The notes below the pieces were generated by a model. The model ran no database searches. It was given only the letters and a program-made list of their open reading frames with translations, and had not been told where the DNA came from. Source: Lysobacterales bacterium (GTDB lineage Bacteria; Pseudomonadota; Gammaproteobacteria; Xanthomonadales; SZUA-36). Taken from it: a stretch of DNA of 18,234 nt. The stretch lies in contig JAPHSB010000287.1 of NCBI GenBank assembly GCA_026193295.1, positions 1 through 18,234 of the forward strand, written 5' to 3'. Positions 1 through 6,424 of this stretch are shown one piece after another (position 1 is the first letter of the stretch; each line of letters opens with the position of its first letter). The position numbers and the translations under genes were made by a program.

Positions 1-50
1 AGGCTGGGTTCTTTGTGCAGTCGGTTCATGGGGGACTCTCATTCGGGCCT

Positions 51-67
51 GGCCGCAACTTGCGGCC
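51..67. repeat. Short hairpin upstream of lgt
   Basis: A perfect inverted repeat, GGCCGC-AACTT-GCGGCC, has a 6-bp stem and a 5-nt loop. No T tract follows on either strand, so it is not a canonical intrinsic terminator. It lies 40 bp before the lgt start and may be part of the 5' leader or the end of an upstream unit outside the window. Nothing else recognisable is seen in bases 1-107. Confidence 0.35.
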
Positions 68-107
68 CACGGGTGGCTGGCATATGCTGCCACAGCCTGC
101 CCGGAAA

Positions 108-980
108 ATGGATTTTAACCGTTTCGTGAGTCGTTCCCACTACCCTTTCATCGCTTTCGATCCGGTGGCTTTTTCACTGGGTCCGTTCGACGTGCACTGG
201 TACGGGATCATGTACCTGTTGGCGTTCCTTTTTTTCTGGGCCGGCGGCAGCTGGGTGGCCCGCAACCGGACCTGGTGGGGCTGGACGCCCGAAGCAGTGG
301 GAGACCTGCTCTTCTACGGCATGCTGGGCGTGGTCGCAGGCGGGCGCATCGGTTATGTGTTGTTTTACGGCCTGGACAGTTTTTTGCGCGACCCCTGGTT
401 CCTGTTCAAGATCACGCAGGGCGGCATGTCTTTCCATGGCGGCTTGCTCGGCGTCATCGTCGCCATGTGGTGGGTCGGCCGGCGCAGTGACCGCGGCTTC
501 TGGCAGGTCGCCGATTTCGTGGCACCCCTGGTGCCGGTCGGACTTGGTTTGGGCCGCATCGGCAACTTCATCGGCGGGGAATTGTGGGGCCGGCTCAGCG
601 ACGTACCCTGGGCGATGATATTCGCCAACGCCGTGCAACCCGGTGGCTGGCAATCGGCCGAATTGCGCCTGGCCTGGGAAAGCGGCGCACTGGATCACCT
701 CGCGCGCCACCCCAGCCAGCTCTACCAGGCGCTGGGCGAAGGGCTAGCGCTGTTCGTCGTGCTGGCGGTGTATTCGCGGCTCCCGCGCCCCACCGGTGCC
801 GTCTCCGGCCTGTTCCTCGCAGGCTACGGGTGTTTTCGCTTTGTGGCAGAATTCTTCCGCGAACCTGACGGACACATCGGTTTCGTTGCCGGGCAGTGGC
901 TGACCATGGGCATGGTCCTGTCGCTGCCGATGGTGCTGGCGGGTATCCTGATCATGATCATCGCCTATCGGCGCGGGTAA
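108..980 (+). CDS. lgt: Prolipoprotein diacylglyceryl transferase Lgt
   Basis: Inner-membrane enzyme that transfers diacylglycerol from phosphatidylglycerol to the lipobox cysteine of prolipoproteins, the first step of lipoprotein maturation. The 290-aa product matches the E. coli length (291). Visible family landmarks are HWYG (30-33), GGRIGYVLFY (78-87), the SFHGG histidine (H110), GRIGNF (149-154) and the RFVAEFFREP block (244-253). About seven hydrophobic segments are present. The family signature normally reads G-R-x-G-N-F-x-N-x-E, and here the second Asn is Gly (residue 156). ATG at 108 is chosen, but GTG at 126 fits the E. coli N-terminus equally well and ATG at 84 is also in frame. 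The open frame continues upstream to a GTG at 15, which is too long for the family. thyA follows after 4 bp, as in many gammaproteobacteria. Confidence 0.96.
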   Translation: MDFNRFVSRSHYPFIAFDPVAFSLGPFDVHWYGIMYLLAFLFFWAGGSWVARNRTWWGWTPEAVGDLLFYGMLGVVAGGRIGYVLFYGLDSFLRDPWFLFKITQGGMSFHGGLLGVIVAMWWVGRRSDRGFWQVADFVAPLVPVGLGLGRIGNFIGGELWGRLSDVPWAMIFANAVQPGGWQSAELRLAWESGALDHLARHPSQLYQALGEGLALFVVLAVYSRLPRPTGAVSGLFLAGYGCFRFVAEFFREPDGHIGFVAGQWLTMGMVLSLPMVLAGILIMIIAYRRG

Positions 981-984
981 ACAG

Positions 985-1818
985 ATGCAGACCTATCTCG
1001 ATCTCCTGCAGAACATCCTGGACAACGGCAGCCGCAAGTCCGACCGGACGGGCACCGGCACCATCAGCCTGTTTGGTTACCAGATGCGCTTTGACCTGGC
1101 GGACGGCTTCCCTGCCGTCACGACGAAGAAGCTGCATTTCAAGTCGATCATTCACGAGCTGCTGTGGTTCCTCAACGGCGACACCAACATCCGCTATCTC
1201 AAGGAGCACGGCGTGAACATCTGGAACGAGTGGGCCACGGCGGAGGGCGAGCTTGGCCCCGTCTATGGCGCGCAATGGCGCAACTGGATCGCGCCGGATG
1301 GCCGCCGCATCGACCAGATGGCACAGCTGCTGGCTGATATCCGGGAACGCCCCGACTCCCGCCGGCACATTGTCTCGGCCTGGAACCCGGCGCTGCTGCC
1401 GGACGAGTCGCTCAGCCCGCGGGAGAACGCCGCACGCGGTCGGCAGGCGCTGCCGCCCTGTCACACGATGTTCCAGTTCAACGTCGCCGACGGCCGGCTC
1501 AGCTGCCAGTTGTATCAGCGCAGCGCCGATGTGTTTCTCGGCGTGCCCTTCAACATCGCCTCCTATGCGCTGTTGACGATGATGGTGGCCCAGGTCGTCG
1601 GGCTGGAGCCCGGGGATTTCGTGCACACCTTTGGCGACGTGCACATCTACCTCAATCACCTGGAACAGGTCGAGACCCAGCTGAGCCGCACGCCGTTTCC
1701 CCTGCCGCGGATGCAGATCAATCCCGGGGTGCGGGATCTGTTTGCCTTTCACTACGAAGATTTCGAACTGCAGAACTACCAGTGCCACCCGGCGATCCGG
1801 GCGCCGATCGCGGTCTGA
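985..1818 (+). CDS. thyA: Thymidylate synthase ThyA
   Basis: Cytosolic enzyme that methylates dUMP to dTMP using methylenetetrahydrofolate and releases dihydrofolate, which the next gene (folA) recycles. Conserved parts are the phosphate-binding Arg21 in the SDRTGTGT loop, the LPPCH catalytic cysteine (C159), QLYQRSADVFLG (176-187), NIASYALL and the C-terminal APIAV. The protein is 277 aa against 264 in E. coli. The difference is a 13-residue insertion at about residues 136-155, between SAWN and ALPPCH, immediately before the active-site cysteine. The insertion is in frame and the flanking motifs are intact, so the enzyme is probably active. It starts 4 bp after lgt, which suggests cotranscription and possibly coupled translation. 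Confidence 0.97.
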   Translation: MQTYLDLLQNILDNGSRKSDRTGTGTISLFGYQMRFDLADGFPAVTTKKLHFKSIIHELLWFLNGDTNIRYLKEHGVNIWNEWATAEGELGPVYGAQWRNWIAPDGRRIDQMAQLLADIRERPDSRRHIVSAWNPALLPDESLSPRENAARGRQALPPCHTMFQFNVADGRLSCQLYQRSADVFLGVPFNIASYALLTMMVAQVVGLEPGDFVHTFGDVHIYLNHLEQVETQLSRTPFPLPRMQINPGVRDLFAFHYEDFELQNYQCHPAIRAPIAV

Positions 1819-1829
1819 GCCGCGCGGTC

Positions 1830-2378
1830 ATGCTGCGCGGAAAGGTCATCACGATCATCGCTGCCATGGGCCGCAACCGCGCCATCGGGATGAACGGCCA
1901 GTTGCCCTGGCACCTGCCTCGCGAACTGCGTCATTTCAAGGAAGCCACGATGGGCAAGCCCATCGTCATGGGCCGCCGCACCTGGCAATCGATCGGGCGG
2001 GCTCTGCCGGGCCGGCAGAACCTGGTGATCACGCGCGATCCTGGGTTCCGCGCGGATGGCTGCGATGTGGTGCATTCGCTGGATCGGGCCATCGCGCGCG
2101 CTGTCGGGGCCGAAGTGATGATCATCGGCGGCGGTCAGTTGTACCGCGAGGCAATCTCACACGCCGATCGCATGATCCTGACCCTGGTGCACTGCGAGCC
2201 GGCTGCGGACACCTGGTTTCCGGAATGGGACGAACGCACCTGGCGCCGGCTTGCGGTCCGCATGGAACAGGCCGATGAGCAAAACGCCTTCGATTACGAG
2301 GTCATTGAGCTGACCAGGCAACCTGTCGTGGATGAAACTTCCCCGGCACCTGGAACACCTGGCGGTCCTCCAGCCTGA
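1830..2378 (+). CDS. folA: Dihydrofolate reductase FolA
   Basis: NADPH-dependent reduction of dihydrofolate to tetrahydrofolate, completing the thymidylate cycle with ThyA. Conserved landmarks are IIAAMGRNRAIG (9-20), the substrate loop PWHLP with W27, VMGRRTWQSIG (46-56) for the cofactor, and MIIGGGQLY (97-105). The catalytic acidic residue is Glu32 where E. coli has Asp27; Glu is the residue found in vertebrate enzymes. ATG at 1830 lies 11 bp after the thyA stop and gives the normal N-terminus; the open frame extends upstream into thyA. The product is 182 aa against 159 in E. coli. The last 19 residues, rich in Pro, Gly and Ala, go past the usual end and overlap the 3' end of the convergent apaH gene by 77 bp. 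Confidence 0.96.
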   Translation: MLRGKVITIIAAMGRNRAIGMNGQLPWHLPRELRHFKEATMGKPIVMGRRTWQSIGRALPGRQNLVITRDPGFRADGCDVVHSLDRAIARAVGAEVMIIGGGQLYREAISHADRMILTLVHCEPAADTWFPEWDERTWRRLAVRMEQADEQNAFDYEVIELTRQPVVDETSPAPGTPGGPPA

Positions 2379-3144
2379 TCGCGCTCAGGCGTCCGCCCCA
2401 GACGCAGCCGGAGTCCAGGCACAACACTCTCTTCCGCAGGTACAGACCCAGCGCTGCCCAGTGCCCGAAGGCGACGGTCACGTTGCGCGTCTGGCGATGC
2501 TTGTGTTTGAACCAGGGTTTGTAAGGCATCGGTTGGGAGCCGGGTGGGCCGCTGGCGCTGGCGAGGATCTTGCCGTTCTCGTCACAGAAGCGGAGCTGGG
2601 TCAGTATATTGCTGATCAGGCGCAATCGCTTCCAGCCCGTGAGTTCCTCGTCCCAGCGCCGGACCCAGTTCTTGCTCATCTTGGCAAAGAATTTGCCGGC
2701 TTTATTCGAGCGCAGAATCGCTTCAATTTCGGCGGCGCAAGACAGTGTCTGTTCAACGCTCCACTGCGGAATCACCCCGGCGTGAACCATCAGCAGCTGG
2801 TGCTCGGGAGCCCAGTGTGCCAGCGGCTGGTTTTGCAGCCAGCCCAGTAGCCGCTCCCGGTCGGATGCGTGCAGGATCACGTCAATTTCGTGATTGGCCG
2901 AGCCGCCGTCCGGAAAGCGCCAGTGTTCCCGCAACAGGTAAAGGTCGTGGTTGCCGATTGTCATGGTGAAGCGCTCGCCCAGTCCTTCGAGCAGGCGCAG
3001 CGTCTCGAGTGATTGCTTGCCGCGGTTGACCAGGTCGCCGGGACACCACAGCCGGTCGGCGGCGGGGTCGAAGCCGATTTTCTCGAGCAGGCGCTGCAGC
3101 GCGTCGTAGCAGCCCTGGATGTCGCCGACAATATAGGTAGCCAT
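2302..3144 (-). CDS. apaH: Symmetrical bis(5'-nucleosyl)-tetraphosphatase ApaH
   Basis: Metallophosphoesterase that splits Ap4A symmetrically into two ADP; it also removes Np4 caps from RNA in E. coli. The calcineurin-type metal motifs are in order: GDIQG (7-11), GDLVNRG (36-42), GNHD (64-67) and HAG (121-123), followed by the FGHWAALG and LDSGCVWGG blocks typical of ApaH. The first motif has Gln in place of the E. coli His, a substitution I recall in other ApaH proteins. Length is 280 aa, equal to E. coli ApaH. The ATG start begins MATYIVGD, as expected. It is the last gene of the lptD-to-apaH unit, 49 bp after rsmA. The apaG gene that separates them in E. coli is missing. Its 3' end overlaps folA tail to tail. 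Confidence 0.96.
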   Translation of the reverse strand: MATYIVGDIQGCYDALQRLLEKIGFDPAADRLWCPGDLVNRGKQSLETLRLLEGLGERFTMTIGNHDLYLLREHWRFPDGGSANHEIDVILHASDRERLLGWLQNQPLAHWAPEHQLLMVHAGVIPQWSVEQTLSCAAEIEAILRSNKAGKFFAKMSKNWVRRWDEELTGWKRLRLISNILTQLRFCDENGKILASASGPPGSQPMPYKPWFKHKHRQTRNVTVAFGHWAALGLYLRKRVLCLDSGCVWGGRLSAIRLEDRQVFQVPGKFHPRQVAWSAQ

Positions 3145-3193
3145 CGGGCCGGAATGTTACGAGATTCCGGTGGCGTTGTCGTGACTTTCGGAG

Positions 3194-3973
3194 TCAGTCA
3201 GCGTTCATGCGCTCGGCGAGGGCTGCGAACTGGGACAAATCGAGAGCTTCCGGGCGCAGCCCGGGATCGATCCCGGCAGCGGCGATGGCGTCTGCGTCCA
3301 GCAGGCCGCGCAGACAGTTGCGCAGGGTTTTGCGTCGCATGGAAAAGGCCTGCGCAACCAGGCGCTCGAACCGCGCCATGTCCGTGATATGCACCGGCGG
3401 CTTGGGGTGGGGCACCAGGCGGACGATGGCCGACTGTACCTTCGGGGCGGGCCGAAAGGCTTCGGGCGGCACCGTGAACAGCGGTGTGACCGTACAGCGA
3501 TACTGGCACATGATGGACAGTCGCCCCCAGGCTTTGCCGCCGGGCTGCGCGGCCATCCGGTTCACGACTTCCTGCTGCAGCATGAAGTGCATGTCGACGA
3601 TGAGGTCGCTCCAGCGCAAGGCGTGGAACAGTAGTGGGGTCGAAATATTGTAGGGCAGGTTGCCGACCAGCCTGAAGCGCTGACCGGAAGTGAGCGCGGA
3701 CAAATCCATCTGCAATGCGTCACCGCGATGCAGGTGCACGTTGGGCGCGAGGGCAAACCGCTGCTCCAGGCTGGCGCCGAGATCACGGTCGATTTCCAGT
3801 AAGTGCAGTTCAGCACCGGACGCCGCCAGCAGCGTCGTCAGTGCAGCTTCGCCCGGGCCGATCTCGACAATGACTTGGCCCACGCCGGGCGCGATCACAT
3901 TCACGATCCGCTCGATGATCTGCTGGTCGGCCAAAAAGTTCTGGCCAAAACGCTTGCGCGGCCTGTGCTGCAT
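3194..3973 (-). CDS. rsmA: 16S rRNA (adenine1518/1519-N6)-dimethyltransferase RsmA (KsgA)
   Basis: SAM-dependent enzyme that dimethylates two adjacent adenines in the 3'-terminal hairpin of 16S rRNA and acts as a late 30S assembly checkpoint. The sequence shows the family start RKRFGQNFL (6-14), the SAM-binding motif VEIGPGEAALT (36-46), the acidic LLEIDRDL (58-65), the catalytic NLPYNIS (105-111), DMHFMLQQEVVNR and the C-terminal RRKTLRN element. Length is 259 aa, close to the E. coli enzyme (273). The ATG start lies 14 bp after the pdxA stop, consistent with one operon. Nothing suggests loss of function. Confidence 0.97.
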   Translation of the reverse strand: MQHRPRKRFGQNFLADQQIIERIVNVIAPGVGQVIVEIGPGEAALTTLLAASGAELHLLEIDRDLGASLEQRFALAPNVHLHRGDALQMDLSALTSGQRFRLVGNLPYNISTPLLFHALRWSDLIVDMHFMLQQEVVNRMAAQPGGKAWGRLSIMCQYRCTVTPLFTVPPEAFRPAPKVQSAIVRLVPHPKPPVHITDMARFERLVAQAFSMRRKTLRNCLRGLLDADAIAAAGIDPGLRPEALDLSQFAALAERMNAD

Positions 3974-3987
3974 GGGTGATCGCGCTG

Positions 3988-4977
3988 TCAGCTGGGCGTG
4001 GCGGCCCGCTGGGCAGCCATCGACTGGGCCGTGAGCGCGGCAGCATGGAGGCTGCCGGCATCGGCGCGCCCGCTGCCTGCGAGGTCAAGCGCCGTGCCAT
4101 GGTCGACCGATGTTCGAATGAACGGCAGTCCCAGCGTGATGTTGACCGACTGGCCAAATCCATAGTGTTTCAGCACGGGCAGTCCCTGGTCGTGATACAT
4201 GGCCACGACGGCGTCACAATGTTGCAGGCGCGGCGGGTTGAACGCCGTGTCGGCAGGCACCGGGCCATCCAGCTCCAGGCCTTCGGCGCGCAGTCGCTCG
4301 AGGACCGGCCCGATCACCTCGATCTCCTCCCTGCCGAGGTGTCCGCCTTCGCCCGCATGCGGATTGAGGCCCAGCACCTGGAGCCGCGGCCGGGCGATGG
4401 CGAATTGTTCGCGCAGCGCGGACCAGGTGATGCGGATCACGGCTTCCAGCGTCTGCGGGGTAATGGCGTCGGCGACCTCACGGAGCGGCAGATGCGTGGT
4501 AACCAGCGCCACTCGCAGGCCGGGCGCGGCCAACATCATGACCACCCGGGAAACACCGCTCAACTCGGCCAGATATTCGGTATGGCCGCTGAACGCCCGA
4601 CCCGAGTCGTTGATGATCCCTTTGTGGATCGGCCCGGTGACCAACGCCGCGGCGTGACCCTGCTGCACGAGTTCGACGGCTCGGGCGATGGTCTCCAGCA
4701 CATAGCTCGCGTTGGCGGGTTCCAGCTTGCCCGGCATGGCCGGCTTGCGCAGCTCGATGGGACAGCAGGCCAACTCGCCGCTGCAAACTTCGGTGCCGGG
4801 CTCCCAGTTCCTGATCTGCGGCTCATAACCCAGGCGGCCGGCAGTCTGGCGCAGCAGCGCGGGATCGGCTACGGCCAGAACGCGGAACTCGGGATGCTCA
4901 CGGCAGAACTTCAGCAGGATTTCGGGACCAATGCCGGCCGGTTCCCCGGGCGTTACGGCCAGGACCGGGTTCGCCAC
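3988..4977 (-). CDS. pdxA: 4-hydroxythreonine-4-phosphate dehydrogenase PdxA
   Basis: NAD-dependent oxidation of 4-phosphohydroxy-L-threonine in pyridoxal 5'-phosphate synthesis (DXP-dependent route). Conserved blocks are TPGEPAGIGPE near the N-terminus, TGPIHKG (114-120), GHTEYLA (131-137), NPHAGEGGHLG (205-215), MYHDQGLPVLK (260-270) and PFIRTSVDHGTA (285-296). The three metal ligands of the E. coli enzyme correspond to H162, H207 and H262. The reading frame is open well upstream inside surA, but a GTG at 4977, 10 bp after the surA stop, gives 329 aa, the E. coli length. I chose that start although the ribosome-binding site is weak. The surA-pdxA-rsmA order is the usual one. Confidence 0.95.
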   Translation of the reverse strand: MANPVLAVTPGEPAGIGPEILLKFCREHPEFRVLAVADPALLRQTAGRLGYEPQIRNWEPGTEVCSGELACCPIELRKPAMPGKLEPANASYVLETIARAVELVQQGHAAALVTGPIHKGIINDSGRAFSGHTEYLAELSGVSRVVMMLAAPGLRVALVTTHLPLREVADAITPQTLEAVIRITWSALREQFAIARPRLQVLGLNPHAGEGGHLGREEIEVIGPVLERLRAEGLELDGPVPADTAFNPPRLQHCDAVVAMYHDQGLPVLKHYGFGQSVNITLGLPFIRTSVDHGTALDLAGSGRADAGSLHAAALTAQSMAAQRAATPS

Positions 4978-4987
4978 GACCCGGCGC

Positions 4988-6307
4988 TCAGCCGGAACCT
5001 TGCTGGTCGGGCAGGCGGATTTCGACGAAAGCCTCATCCCGAAACTGGCGCAGCATGGATTCGATTTCCTGGTCGGACCGTTGCATGCGGATCTTGTTGC
5101 GAGCCTCGGCCCGGATGGCCTCCTCGGTGCGATCAGTTTCCCGCGCTTCCAGAAACTGCATGACGTGCCAGCCGCCCATGGTCTGAAATGGTTCGCTGAT
5201 TTGCCCCGGCTGCAGAGCCAGCAAGGTTTGGTAGACCCGGTCACCGTAAGCCTCGGGAGGGAACCAGCCCATGTCGCCGCCAAGATTGGCGCTGGTCGTA
5301 TCGTCGGAGTACTCGCGCGCCAGTTCGGCAAAGTCTTCGCCGGCATCCAGCTTCTGCTTGACTTCAATGATCTGGTCCATGGCCAGCCGCGGCGTGACCA
5401 GTTCGTTGATCTCGACCATGATATGCCGCGCGTGGTATTCCTTCACCATCACCTGCCGTTGTTCCCGGTAATCGTTAACGCGGATGATGTGAAAACCCGC
5501 GGGACTGCGAATTGGCGGCGTGATCTGGCTTGGCTTGAGTTCACGCACCGCATCGGCGAAAAAGGCCGGCACGCTGTTGAGGTCGCGCCAGCCGACCAGG
5601 CCGCCCTCCAGTGCTTCCTGGCTGTCCGAATAGCTGATGGCCGCGGAGGCAAAATCGAGGCCGTCTTCCAAGCGCTGGTAGATATCGTCGGCCTCGGCCT
5701 GGGTCGCGGCGATTTGCTGCGGAGTTGAACCTTCCGGCAAGGCAATCAGGATGTGGGATACGTTGTATTCGCCCCCGCTGAGGTCTTCGGAGGCCAGCAG
5801 GATATCGATTTCAGTGTCGGTAATGGGGTCCATGCTGTTGACGATGCGCTGGCGCAAGCGCTCGCCCATGATCTCCTCGCCAACATTGCGCCGAAACTCG
5901 GCGAAATCCTCGCCGTCGGCTTCGATAACCTGCCGTAACTGCTGCACGGTCATCTTGTTCTGCGAAGCCAGGGACGTCAGCGCCTGGTCGACATCAGCGT
6001 CGCTGACCCGGATGCCGGTCTGCAATGCGCGCTGGACCTGCAATTCACGAATGATCAACCGTTCCAGCACCTGCCGTTCGAGCAAGTGCATCGGTGGCAT
6101 GGCTTCGCCGCTGGCGCGCACGCGTTCGACGATTCCCGCCACGGCGACGTCCAGTTCGCTGCGCAGAATGACATCCTCGTCCACCAGCGCCACGATCGAG
6201 TCAATCGGGGTTGTTGGCCTGCTCTGAGCGCTGGCCGGAAGCGGCGCCATCACCGCCAGGGCAATAACGGCTGGAATGGCAATCCGCAGTCGGTCGATCT
6301 TGAACAT
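4988..6307 (-). CDS. surA: Periplasmic chaperone and peptidyl-prolyl isomerase SurA
   Basis: Chaperone that escorts unfolded outer-membrane proteins, including LptD, across the periplasm to the BAM complex. A Sec signal peptide (residues 1-27) ends PASA before Gln28. The N-terminal chaperone domain follows (about 30-160), then two parvulin domains (about 180-280 and 290-390) with characteristic VSHILI and ARHIMVE strands, SYSDS/EYSDD loops, and GGLVGW/GGDMGW motifs, and finally the C-terminal helix. Length is 439 aa, near E. coli SurA (428). A GGAGA element lies 9 nt before the ATG. It is downstream of lptD, its own client, separated by 117 bp that contain a foldable leader. Confidence 0.97.
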   Translation of the reverse strand: MFKIDRLRIAIPAVIALAVMAPLPASAQSRPTTPIDSIVALVDEDVILRSELDVAVAGIVERVRASGEAMPPMHLLERQVLERLIIRELQVQRALQTGIRVSDADVDQALTSLASQNKMTVQQLRQVIEADGEDFAEFRRNVGEEIMGERLRQRIVNSMDPITDTEIDILLASEDLSGGEYNVSHILIALPEGSTPQQIAATQAEADDIYQRLEDGLDFASAAISYSDSQEALEGGLVGWRDLNSVPAFFADAVRELKPSQITPPIRSPAGFHIIRVNDYREQRQVMVKEYHARHIMVEINELVTPRLAMDQIIEVKQKLDAGEDFAELAREYSDDTTSANLGGDMGWFPPEAYGDRVYQTLLALQPGQISEPFQTMGGWHVMQFLEARETDRTEEAIRAEARNKIRMQRSDQEIESMLRQFRDEAFVEIRLPDQQGSG

Positions 6308-6341
6308 TTGGATAAATCTCCGAAAAATACCGGGCTTTCAG

Positions 6342-6399
6342 GCTTGCTCACTGGCGCGCCGGTGCGAGTAAGCACCGGGCGTGTCCACGCAGGGCAAGC
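6342..6399 (-). promoter_or_regulatory. Candidate structured leader between lptD and surA
   Basis: Read on the - strand, an outer stem GCTTGC/GCAAGC (6399-6394 with 6347-6342) encloses two hairpins. One is GCGT-GGAC-ACGC (6390-6379). The other is CCGGTGC-TTACTC-GCACCGG (6378-6359), with a perfect 7-bp stem. Together they form a possible three-way junction ending 34 nt before the surA ATG. No T tract follows, so it is not a terminator. It may stabilise or process the lptD-surA transcript or regulate surA. It matches no riboswitch class that I recognise. Confidence 0.4.
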
Positions 6400-6424
6400 G
6401 CCTATTGTAACTCATTAGGAGTGT

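Noticed and set aside
3976..5163. 395-codon + strand open frame opposite pdxA
   Set aside because: Shadow of pdxA, whose metal ligands and motifs are complete.
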